Source of the DNA: Deltaproteobacteria bacterium
Lineage (GTDB): Bacteria; Desulfobacterota; Dissulfuribacteria; Dissulfuribacterales; QOAL01
Direction: 5' to 3'
Length of the DNA stretch: 5,182 nt
Assembly (NCBI GenBank): GCA_015486425.1
Contig: WFRQ01000319.1
Span: 1 to 5,182 of the forward strand
Position numbers and translations under genes: made by a program. Positions 1 through 5,182 of this stretch are shown piece by piece (within the stretch, counting starts at the first letter, position 1; the number at the start of each line of letters is the position of its first letter). The notes beneath the pieces were generated by a model. That model ran no database searches. It saw only the letters and a program-made list of their open reading frames with translations, and was not told where the DNA came from.

Positions 1-237
1 AATAACAATCTCACCGCAATTGTTCAGCAGGCGGAATCCCTGGGTTTTACTCCCATACTTGCAAGCCCGGAGGCAATGGCCGTGGCGGAGAATATCTATT
101 TCATAACAGAGCACAGGGGCAGGGTGGTTATAGAACCTGAGAGCGCACGGTTAAGACTGCATCCCGCTAAGACTGCCCCTGAGTCAGAAGCAGCAGGCGA
201 GGCCCGTGAAAGTGGCGAAAATAAATCCGGCAGTTGA
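1..237 (+). CDS. C-terminal end of an SMC/SbcC-like ATPase, probably JetC/MksB of a Wadjet-type system (partial, 5' end outside window)
   Basis: The frame is open from the first base and ends at TGA 235-237, leaving 78 C-terminal residues. What is seen: an NNNLTAIV stretch, then GFTPILASPE (a beta strand followed by a switch-like SPE), then ENIYFI and RVVIEP, and a polar Ala/Glu/Ser-rich tail. In SMC, MukB and JetC-type ATPases the segment after Walker B runs in this way: an acidic/Asn stretch, a helix, a strand ending in a 'SPE' or 'TPE' turn, then a last strand. The Walker A, coiled coils, signature motif and Walker B are all upstream of the window, so the family call leans on this short piece and on the JetD-like gene that follows. 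In the family, this subunit is the DNA-extruding motor that works with JetA (kleisin) and JetB. The tail overlaps the next gene, which implies one transcript and translational coupling. The exact subtype cannot be told. Confidence 0.6.
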   Translation, partial: NNNLTAIVQQAESLGFTPILASPEAMAVAENIYFITEHRGRVVIEPESARLRLHPAKTAPESEAAGEARESGENKSGS

Positions 238-1078
238 TGCCCTTGCCTCAAGATTGAGGCAGCTCATGGAGCAGGGCACTCTGCCTGCCTCTGCCCTGAG
301 CGCAGTACAGAAAGAGCGCCTTGCACCGCTCTTTGATGCAGGTGTGCTGAGTAAGGAGAGGGCAGGTGCAGGGCGAAGGATAGTGGTCAATAATCCGGAA
401 GCGCTTGTTTCATTCAGCAGGGACCTCTTTCCATCGGGGCTGGACGGCCTTCAGAGCGGTACTGATCTGCCGAGAGCCGCAGGGGTGCGCACTGTGCGTG
501 ACGCAAAGTCAGCCGTGACAACCTGGGCTGAGCCCCTGCTCCTCAGGGGATTTGGCAGTGCTGAACTCGTTTCTGAAGACAGGAGCCTGCCTGTAGCAAG
601 GCTTACAGAACTTGCGGGCATGGCAGCCCTTCGTCTTGAGGAGCCATTCAGGTGGGGTTTTTCAGGCAGCATGGCCGTTGCGGAAAACCTGGAGTTTTTT
701 CTGAGCATTGAAACATCAGGTATCACTTGCGATATGGTTATATACGCGGGAGGGCGTCTTTCAAACAGGGTTATCGCATGGCTTGTCTCTCCTTTGATGT
801 ATAACACCACGGTCATGCACTGCGGCGATTATGACCCTGCCGGGCTGCAGGAATTTTTAAGGCTCAGGGAGAGCCTTGGAGATCGGGTGTCTCTGTATGT
901 CCCGGAAAATCTGGAAAAACTGCTGAAAAAATATGGAAAGCCTGCCCTTCTGAAGGATCAGGCCCATCTTATGGATACAATACGTTCCTGCCGCGTGCAT
1001 GAAGTGTTGAATGTGATTAAAATTATGGAAGAACATGGGATGGGGCTTGAGCAGGAGGTCCTGCTTGAGGCCTTGTAG
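206..1078 (+). CDS. jetD: JetD-like Toprim nuclease subunit of a Wadjet/Mks system (DUF2220 type), compact form
   Basis: A 290-residue protein. Residues about 35-70 look like a winged helix (KERLAPLFDAGVLS, then a GAGRRIVV wing), the part expected to touch DNA. Residues about 155-215 form a Toprim-like core: E160 in AENLEFF, then GGRLSNR (182-188), then HCGDYDPAGL (205-214) with D208 and D210 as metal-ligand candidates. The C-terminus carries GLEQEVLL (280-287), matching the 'LEQE' ending usual in JetD/DUF2220 proteins. In characterised Wadjet systems JetD is the endonuclease that cuts circular DNA sensed by the JetABC motor. At 290 aa it is shorter than I would expect for a two-domain JetD (roughly 380-400 aa, from memory), so it may be a type II/III or MksG-like form. 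The start is uncertain: GTG 206 has GAGG only 3 nt upstream, whereas the in-frame GTG 212 has the same GAGG at 9 nt. The gene overlaps the ATPase gene by 26-32 bp. The Toprim nuclease call is good; the subtype is inference. Confidence 0.75.
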   Translation: MKVAKINPAVDALASRLRQLMEQGTLPASALSAVQKERLAPLFDAGVLSKERAGAGRRIVVNNPEALVSFSRDLFPSGLDGLQSGTDLPRAAGVRTVRDAKSAVTTWAEPLLLRGFGSAELVSEDRSLPVARLTELAGMAALRLEEPFRWGFSGSMAVAENLEFFLSIETSGITCDMVIYAGGRLSNRVIAWLVSPLMYNTTVMHCGDYDPAGLQEFLRLRESLGDRVSLYVPENLEKLLKKYGKPALLKDQAHLMDTIRSCRVHEVLNVIKIMEEHGMGLEQEVLLEAL

Positions 1079-1080
1079 TT

Positions 1081-1119
1081 GTTCAGCTCACCTGCGGTGA
1101 ATAAATACAGCTTATGAAC
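1081..1119 (+). other. Nested inverted repeats in the jetD-clc intergenic gap
   Basis: The 86 bp between the jetD stop and the ClC start hold an inner 5-bp hairpin, TCACC (1088-1092) and GGTGA (1096-1100) around a TGC loop. It is flanked by outer arms GTTCA (1081-1085) and TGAAC (1115-1119). There is no U-tract after it, so it is not a standard intrinsic terminator. It may be a weak pause or 3'-end structure for the jet operon. No convincing sigma-70 promoter is visible in this gap, so co-transcription of the ClC gene with jetCD is possible. Confidence 0.3.
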
Positions 1120-1150
1120 ATACACAGGCAGTCCTGATGCAGTCTGCTTA

Positions 1151-1156
1151 TTGGAG
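1151..1156 (+). promoter_or_regulatory. Ribosome binding site of the rightward ClC gene
   Basis: TTGGAG contains a GGAG core ending 8 nt before ATG 1165. This supports ATG 1165 as the start and gives the N-terminus MSEHKSNAYGS just ahead of the first membrane helix. Confidence 0.6.
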
Positions 1157-1164
1157 CGCAAGCC

Positions 1165-2943
1165 ATGTCTGAACATAAAAGCAACGCATATGGTTCGTTC
1201 AGTTTTTCACTGCTTGCGGTCCTGGTGGGCATTGTTGCCGGTATCGGGGCCATAGTATTTCGCAGCCTGATAGCTTTTTTTCATAATCTGCTGTTCCTTG
1301 GAAATGTCTCCACGGTTTACAACGCCAATGTACACACTCCTGCCAGTCCCTGGGGGCCATGGGTCATTCTGGTTCCGGTAACAGGCGCTGTGTTTGTTGC
1401 CTTTCTTGCAAAGAATTTTGCTCCGGAAACCAAGGGCCACGGCGTGCCGGAGGTAATGGATGCCATTTACTATGAAAAAGGTAATATCCGTCCCATTGTG
1501 GCTGTAATCAAGACCCTTGCCTCAGCGCTTTCCATTGGCAGTGGCGGTTCCATAGGCCGTGAGGGGCCTATCATCCAGATTGGCTCTTCCTTTGGTTCCA
1601 CAGTGGGCCAGATTCTCCTGATGCCTCCGTGGCAGCGTATAGCCCTGATCTCCGCAGGCGCCGGTGCAGGTATTGCCGCGACCTTCAATACGCCGGTAGG
1701 TGGAATCCTTTTTGCCGTGGAAATCATGATGAATGAGGTGAGCGTCAGGACCCTGGTCCCGGTTGCAATTTCCACAGCCACTGCCACATATATTGGCCGT
1801 ATTTTTTTTGGTTCTTCCCCGTCTTTTGTGATCCCTGCGTTGGAGATGTCCTACTTTCACCTTACCAATCCGTTGCTGCTCATATCCTATGTGGGGCTTG
1901 GGCTGATTATGGGAGTTGTTTCTGCGATTTTTATCAGGTCCATCTATGGCTTTGAGGATTTTTTCGAAAAGCGTATTGGCGGCAGTTACTACAGGCAGCA
2001 CATGCTCGGCATGTTGCTTGTAGGTATCATGATGCATCTGTTGATGGTCAATTTCGGCCACTACTACATTGAAGGGGTCGGGTATGCCACTATCCAGGAT
2101 GTGCTGTCCGGTATCCATTTCCCACTGTACCTTCTTCTCCTTCTCTTTATTATGAAACTGCTTGCAGTTTCCCTTACCCTTGGGTCCGGTGCATCAGGGG
2201 GGATATTCTCACCTGCACTTTTTCTCGGTGCGACACTGGGGCAGGCGTATGGTGTTGTCCTGAGCCTGTGTTTTCCAGGCTTCGGTATCAGTCCGCCTGC
2301 TTTTGCCGTTGCAGGTATGGCCGGCGTGGTTGGAGGAGCGACTGGAGCCGCCATGGCGGCCATAGTAATGATCTTTGAGATGACCCTGGACTACAATGTC
2401 ATAATCCCCATGACAATAACTGTGGCAGTTGCATACGGGATACGCAAGGCACTGTGCAGGGAGAGTATTTATACCTTGAAACTCGTCCGAAGGGGACACC
2501 ACATCCCCGAGGCCCTGCAGGCCAATCTGCTTTTTGTAAAACAGGCGCGGGATATAATGACTACCTACTTTGACAGGGTGTCTGGACACATTACGCTGGA
2601 TCAGTTTGCCAGGACCATGCTGGAACAGACAGCCAATACAAGGTTTGTGGTGGAAGACAATGATCAAATCGTGGGCGTGGTTACGCGGGATTTCGTGCTG
2701 AGCGCTGATGAGCAATTTGATGGTACCACTCCGTTGATGAAAGTTGCAGAGAAAGACTATGTGACTGTCACAGAGGAGATGACAGTTATGGATATTATTA
2801 AGAAAATGAGGACAATGGGGGCTGTCTTCGCCCTGGTCATGCCGAAGGGAGAGCCGCTCCTTTCAGAGAATGTGAAGGGCTGGATAGGCAATAAGGAAAT
2901 TACGGACGCAATGGGCAGGGTTATAGACCTGCTCCCTGATTAA
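1165..2943 (+). CDS. ClC-family chloride channel/transporter with C-terminal CBS pair (rightward paralogue)
   Basis: A 592-residue inner-membrane anion transporter. The hydrophobic ClC core spans about residues 13-440 and the cytoplasmic CBS pair about 461-592. ClC signatures in order: GHGVP (91-95, the place of the central-serine loop, GSGIP in E. coli ClC), GREGP (131-135) with E133 as the outer gating glutamate, FNTPVGGILFAVE (174-186), GGIFSP (345-350), and Y436 in ESIYTLKL, matching the pore tyrosine. Two choices are unusual: H92 replaces the central serine, and I187 stands where E. coli ClC has the inner proton glutamate (E203), directly after the conserved E186. The intact outer glutamate still allows either Cl-/H+ exchange or channel behaviour; sequence alone does not decide. 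CBS1 ends in GVVTRDFVL (504-512); CBS2 has GNKE where an [ST]xxD nucleotide-contact motif is often found, so ligand binding may be weakened. GIFSP and the pore tyrosine argue against a fluoride-type CLC. It faces a second ClC gene. The physiological role (chloride, nitrate or acid handling) is unknown. Confidence 0.92.
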   Translation: MSEHKSNAYGSFSFSLLAVLVGIVAGIGAIVFRSLIAFFHNLLFLGNVSTVYNANVHTPASPWGPWVILVPVTGAVFVAFLAKNFAPETKGHGVPEVMDAIYYEKGNIRPIVAVIKTLASALSIGSGGSIGREGPIIQIGSSFGSTVGQILLMPPWQRIALISAGAGAGIAATFNTPVGGILFAVEIMMNEVSVRTLVPVAISTATATYIGRIFFGSSPSFVIPALEMSYFHLTNPLLLISYVGLGLIMGVVSAIFIRSIYGFEDFFEKRIGGSYYRQHMLGMLLVGIMMHLLMVNFGHYYIEGVGYATIQDVLSGIHFPLYLLLLLFIMKLLAVSLTLGSGASGGIFSPALFLGATLGQAYGVVLSLCFPGFGISPPAFAVAGMAGVVGGATGAAMAAIVMIFEMTLDYNVIIPMTITVAVAYGIRKALCRESIYTLKLVRRGHHIPEALQANLLFVKQARDIMTTYFDRVSGHITLDQFARTMLEQTANTRFVVEDNDQIVGVVTRDFVLSADEQFDGTTPLMKVAEKDYVTVTEEMTVMDIIKKMRTMGAVFALVMPKGEPLLSENVKGWIGNKEITDAMGRVIDLLPD

Positions 2944-2963
2944 GGCGTCATGTTGATTGTATT

Positions 2964-3009
2964 GATTCAGTGAAGGGACTGGATGGCCTTTTGAGCCGGT
3001 TTCTGAATC
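2964..3009. terminator. Possible bidirectional terminator between the two convergent ClC genes
   Basis: The 74-bp gap between the two stop codons contains a 7-bp inverted repeat, GATTCAG (2964-2970) and CTGAATC (3003-3009). An inner AAGG (2973-2976) / CCTT (2987-2990) could stack inside it. The loop is long and there is no clean T-run on either side, so this is a weak candidate. Convergent genes usually share a terminator here, which is the main support. Confidence 0.3.
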
Positions 3010-3017
3010 TGTTCGTC

Positions 3018-4808
3018 TTACTCTCTCTGTTTGGCAACTACCTGGTCATATGCCCTCAGGATGTCTGCCCGGCTCAGAATACCGCCTACCTTTCTTGTGT
3101 TCCTGTCAAGCAGAATTACCAGTTCATCAGTCCCCTGTTCTGCCATTCGCGTAAGGGCCGTGGCCAGCGACTCCCAGAGGTAAACAGCAGTCCTTTCCTC
3201 AACGAGGTCCGAGGCCCTGATATGACTGTCAAGGCCGAAGTCCACCACGGCAGATCGTACCTTCAGGGCAGGTATTACACCTGTATATTCCCCCTTTTCA
3301 TTTATTACCGGAAAGGTGGAGTAGGGTGATCGGGACATGATTTTAATGATTTCCCTGAGGGGCATGTCCTTTTTTACCGGTTCAAAATTCGGCGGGCTGT
3401 AACGCTGAAGCAGTTCATGGACTGTCAGCCTGCTCAAGACACCGAGCAGGAAATCCGCATGATGAATCGGGGTATCATAACGGGTTGTGAGCTGTTTTTC
3501 GTAAATTCCATGTTTGCTCTTGAGAAGGAATGCAAGGGTGGACACCCATACCGCAGGCAGCAGAAGGTCATAGTTGCCTGTCATCTCGCTGACCATTATC
3601 ACAGTGGAAAACGGTGTGCTTGCGGCAGATGCGAAGAAGCCTGCCATGCCCACTATGACGTATGCCTGAGGATAGGGAATGAGCTGGGGCCAGACGGTTT
3701 TGAGCAGAAGGCCCACTGCTCCGCCCAGTGCCCCTCCGATTACAACAGACGGTCCGAATACACCGCCGCTTCCCCCTGAGGCTATGCTGAATGACGTGGT
3801 GAATATCTTGGCCACGGCCACCAGAACCAGTATCTCCACGCCAAGCTGTCCCTCAAGTCCCTGCTGCAGGATGCCATAGCCGGTGTAGATGGCATCCGGC
3901 AGGAAATAGCCGATAATGCCTGTGAGCAGACCACCGATGGCCGGCTTCAGGTGCGGCAGTACCGGCATGGCCACGAATGCGTCACGTATTCCATAGAATA
4001 TCCGCGCATAAAGCCCTGCTGCTATGGCAACCACCACGGCAAGCACAGTGTATGGAAGAAGCTCAGTTGCATGTTCAAATGCCATGTATGGCGTGGTGAA
4101 AAGGGTGGAGAATCCGAAGAACAGGGAGAATACGCAGTAGGCTATTACTGATGTAATGGCCGAGGGGACCAGGAGTTCATACTCCATGTCTATATCGCGA
4201 TATAGAATCTCCGCAGCAAAGATTGCCCCTGCAAGCGGAGCGTGGAAAATAGAGCCGATACCCGCGCTCATGCCTGCCATCATAAGGATACGTCGTTCCT
4301 CCACAGAGAGACACAGTTTCTGAGCAATAATTGAGCCAAAGCCCGCGCCTATCTGAGCAATGGGACCTTCGCGCCCTCCGGAACCGCCTGATCCTATGGT
4401 GATTGCAGATGCAACAGTTTTGATCAGGGGGATACGGCCTCTGATAAATGCGTTTCTGAAGTGATATCCTTCAAGGGCCGCGTCTGTGCCATGACCCTCT
4501 GCTTCAGGCGCGAAAGTGTATATCAGCCATCCGGAAAGAAGGCCTCCAACAGTGGGGACAACTATCAGCATCCAGCGTATGAATTCCGTGGTGGTGTGGC
4601 CCAGGATCGGGTGTTCTCCACCAGGTCCTTCGGGTCTGTAGCCTGCAAGGTAATCGAGAAAGAAGGTGTGCGAGATGTCAAGGGCGGCATAAAACAGGAC
4701 TGAACCAAGACCGGCAATAATCCCTGTGGGTATGGCAAGGATGAGAACGCGCCGCATCCTGAGCCAGAGCATGGCCTGTCGAGATATCTGCCGGAATCTG
4801 TTGAACAT
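3018..4808 (-). CDS. ClC-family chloride channel/transporter with C-terminal CBS pair (leftward paralogue)
   Basis: A 596-residue inner-membrane ClC protein on the minus strand. It has a basic N-terminus (MFNRFRQISRQAMLWLRMRR), a membrane core from about residue 21 to 430, and a CBS pair at about 462-596. Signatures: GHGTD (105-109) at the central-serine loop, GREGP (145-149) with outer gating E147, HAPLAGAIFAAE (189-200), GGVFGP (348-353), and pore tyrosine Y436 in KHGIYEKQL. As in the neighbouring paralogue, histidine (H106) replaces the central serine and isoleucine (I201) occupies the inner proton-glutamate position after conserved E200. GHGTD also lacks the proline of the usual G-x-G-x-P loop. 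CBS2 ends in GGILSRADILRAYD (575-588) with an intact S-x-x-D, so adenine-nucleotide binding is plausible here. A hydrophilic loop at about 57-75, rich in Gly and Pro, is longer than in the paralogue. ATG 4808 is preceded by AGGA at only 1 nt, a poor ribosome site, so translation may be weak or the start may differ (Met13 or Met18 are alternatives). Transport mode and physiological substrate are not determinable. Confidence 0.92.
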   Translation of the reverse strand: MFNRFRQISRQAMLWLRMRRVLILAIPTGIIAGLGSVLFYAALDISHTFFLDYLAGYRPEGPGGEHPILGHTTTEFIRWMLIVVPTVGGLLSGWLIYTFAPEAEGHGTDAALEGYHFRNAFIRGRIPLIKTVASAITIGSGGSGGREGPIAQIGAGFGSIIAQKLCLSVEERRILMMAGMSAGIGSIFHAPLAGAIFAAEILYRDIDMEYELLVPSAITSVIAYCVFSLFFGFSTLFTTPYMAFEHATELLPYTVLAVVVAIAAGLYARIFYGIRDAFVAMPVLPHLKPAIGGLLTGIIGYFLPDAIYTGYGILQQGLEGQLGVEILVLVAVAKIFTTSFSIASGGSGGVFGPSVVIGGALGGAVGLLLKTVWPQLIPYPQAYVIVGMAGFFASAASTPFSTVIMVSEMTGNYDLLLPAVWVSTLAFLLKSKHGIYEKQLTTRYDTPIHHADFLLGVLSRLTVHELLQRYSPPNFEPVKKDMPLREIIKIMSRSPYSTFPVINEKGEYTGVIPALKVRSAVVDFGLDSHIRASDLVEERTAVYLWESLATALTRMAEQGTDELVILLDRNTRKVGGILSRADILRAYDQVVAKQRE

Positions 4809-4859
4809 ATCCTGTGGTGTGTGTCCTGTCTGTAAGCAATCCTGATTTCTAAATTGAGC

Positions 4860-4936
4860 GTTTCAAAATATGGAAGATAATTTTTTTAAAGAGATTAAAA
4901 GGAATTATATCGATTATAGCCTTCCAGTTTTGAAAC
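4860..4936. repeat. Interrupted inverted repeat flanking an AT-rich core
   Basis: The left arm starts GTTTCAAAA (4860-4868), then TAT, then GGAAG (4872-4876). The right arm contains CTTCC (4921-4925), then AG, then TTTTGAAAC (4928-4936). The 9-bp outer and 5-bp inner blocks are exact reverse complements, separated by 3-nt and 2-nt mismatched spacers, and ATAAT-like sequence continues inward on both sides. The core between is A/T-rich with a run of seven T (4881-4887). The arrangement resembles the ends of a small palindromic element or a large hairpin in the 5' leader of the leftward ClC gene. Confidence 0.5.
4904..4918 (-). promoter_or_regulatory. Candidate -10 elements for the leftward ClC gene
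   Basis: Read on the minus strand, two exact TATAAT hexamers occur at 4918-4913 and 4909-4904, about 95-105 nt before ATG 4808. Neither has a good TTGACA-like box at 16-18 nt upstream, so either could depend on an activator or simply reflect AT-rich sequence. If used, the leader would be roughly 90 nt long and would include one arm of the inverted repeat that surrounds this site. Confidence 0.35.
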
Positions 4937-4958
4937 CCTTCGGGATTGCCGTCTTCAC
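4914..4958 (-). CDS. Possible 14-codon leader-type small ORF upstream of the leftward ClC gene
   Basis: On the minus strand GTG 4958-4956 is followed by 13 codons and TAA (4916-4914), giving MKTAIPKGFKTGRL if GTG is read as Met. An AAAGGAG sequence (minus strand 4970-4964) lies 5 nt upstream, a better ribosome site than that of the ClC gene itself. The frame is also the end of a longer 45-codon open stretch with no obvious start (4914-5051), so it might instead be the tail of a decayed gene. No family is recognised and there is no clear regulatory codon run. This is a tentative call, made only because of the strong Shine-Dalgarno. Confidence 0.2.
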   Translation of the reverse strand: MKTAIPKGFKTGRL

Positions 4959-4976
4959 CACATCTCCTTTGTCATC

Positions 4977-5011
4977 GGAATCCCCATATAGCTGACTATA
5001 ATGGGAATTCC
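4977..5011. repeat. Near-perfect 15-bp hairpin with one bulge
   Basis: The left arm is GGAATCCCCATATAG (4977-4991), the loop is CTGA, and the right arm is CTATAATGGGAATTCC (4996-5011). Pairing is complete apart from one extra A in the right arm (a bulged T on the minus strand) and one C/A mismatch, which becomes a G-U wobble if the minus strand is transcribed. The wobble suggests that a structured minus-strand RNA is the selected form. There is no T-run after it on either strand, so it is not a standard terminator. A repeat-element hairpin, a protein-binding palindrome or a structured RNA are all possible. Confidence 0.65.
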
Positions 5012-5017
5012 TCTTTC

Positions 5018-5038
5018 TCGGATATGCAGCAAATCCGA
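5018..5038. repeat. Small hairpin next to the larger one
   Basis: TCGGAT (5018-5023) and ATCCGA (5033-5038) are exact reverse complements around a 9-nt loop. It lies only 6 bp from the larger hairpin, so the two form a tandem pair. No T-run follows. Confidence 0.4.
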
Positions 5039-5117
5039 ACAATCGCTCAAATTAGCACTTGTGTATGGCAATGATACTGTTTTCCACCGTTTCCGCCAAT
5101 CACTGCAGACTGATAAC

Positions 5118-5145
5118 AGGGCGGAAGAGTTGCTGCGCCTTTTTT
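5118..5145 (+). terminator. Weak rightward intrinsic terminator-like hairpin
   Basis: GGCG (5120-5123) pairs with CGCC (5136-5139) around a 12-nt loop and can be extended outward by a G-U and an A-U pair. It is followed by six T (5140-5145). The stem is short, and no rightward gene lies upstream within the intergenic region, so it would only make sense for a small rightward transcript. Confidence 0.25.
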
Positions 5146-5182
5146 ATCAAATTTCAACGCCCAACTTTGGTTGTAACTACTC

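Larger units (their letters stand above)
4809..5182. other. 374-bp right-hand stretch without a convincing gene; structured, relatively AT-rich
   Basis: No frame longer than about 45 codons with a proper start is visible. The stretch holds the upstream region of the leftward ClC gene, three exact TATAAT hexamers, an interrupted inverted repeat, two compact hairpins and a weak terminator-like hairpin; those that can be placed are listed separately. It contains A/T runs around 4881-4900, unlike the flanking coding DNA. I see no tRNA, rRNA or CRISPR repeat in it. A gene remnant or a small repeat element is possible but not proven. Confidence 0.7.

Noticed and set aside
451..816. 121-codon minus-strand ORF inside jetD
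   Set aside because: It is antisense to a frame with clear Toprim motifs, and its own translation is low-complexity with no recognisable domain.
1537..1551. GSGGS just before GREGP taken as the central-serine loop
   Set aside because: In E. coli ClC the serine loop lies about 40 residues before the gating glutamate. That position here is GHGVP (and GHGTD in the paralogue), so GSGGS is part of the GREGP region.
1522..2118. 198-codon minus-strand ORF inside the rightward ClC gene
   Set aside because: It lies opposite the conserved GREGP core. Its His/Arg/Asn-rich translation is typical of a shadow frame.
2209..2715. 168-codon minus-strand ORF inside the rightward ClC gene
   Set aside because: It is a shadow of the GIFSP-to-CBS part of the ClC frame, with no family features.
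2970..3329. 119-codon plus-strand ORF starting between the ClC genes
   Set aside because: Almost all of it is antisense to the CBS domains of the leftward ClC gene, and no motif or ribosome site supports it.
3417..3779. 120-codon plus-strand ORF with several Cys and His
   Set aside because: It is antisense to the ClC membrane core. The Cys/His content reflects the reverse of Gly/Ala/Met codons, not a zinc-binding domain.
1165..4808. Fluoride-specific CLC (CLC-F) identity
   Set aside because: Both proteins keep GREGP, a G-[IV]-F-x-P loop and the pore tyrosine, and both have CBS pairs. These fit the ordinary ClC group better than CLC-F.
4939..4945. CCC-TTC-GGG as a terminator or tetraloop hairpin
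   Set aside because: Only three base pairs form and no T-run follows.
5048..5181. Minus-strand frame open to the window edge ending before 5048
   Set aside because: It has only about 44 codons, no visible start and no recognisable motif; it could be chance. Also, the rightward ATG 5065 frame open to the edge has no ribosome site or family features.

Overview
The window looks like chromosomal DNA of a Gram-negative bacterium. Coding GC is moderate (judged by eye), starts are ATG and GTG, and Shine-Dalgarno sites are recognisable. The style resembles Desulfobacterota, Nitrospirota or related environmental lineages, but that is only a weak inference because no marker gene is present.

Left part (1-1078): the 3' end of an SMC/SbcC-like ATPase gene (the JetC or MksB position) overlaps by about 32 bp a complete 290-codon gene. 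That gene encodes a winged-helix plus Toprim protein of the JetD (DUF2220) type. Together they are the downstream half of a Wadjet/Mks condensin-like operon, a family that defends against plasmids by extruding and cutting DNA. The JetA, JetB and most of the JetC genes would lie to the left of the window.

Middle (1079-4808): two full-length ClC anion transporter genes face each other. The rightward one (592 aa) and the leftward one (596 aa) each have a ClC membrane core followed by two cytoplasmic CBS domains. They are clearly different paralogues but share the same unusual residue choices: the outer gating glutamate and the pore tyrosine are present, the inner proton-gate glutamate position is isoleucine, and the central pore serine position is histidine. 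The 74 bp between their stops contains a modest inverted repeat that could serve as a shared terminator.

Right part (4809-5182): about 370 bp with no convincing gene. It is more AT-rich and full of structure: an interrupted pair of inverted arms, a near-perfect 15-bp hairpin with one bulge, a second 6-bp hairpin, three exact TATAAT hexamers (two leftward, one rightward), a short leftward frame with a good Shine-Dalgarno, and a weak rightward terminator-like hairpin. It must contain the promoter of the leftward ClC gene, and it may also hold a small repeat element, a small RNA or a decayed gene.

The most interesting points are the compact JetD-like protein, the paired ClC paralogues with matching atypical pore residues, and the structured right-hand intergenic region.
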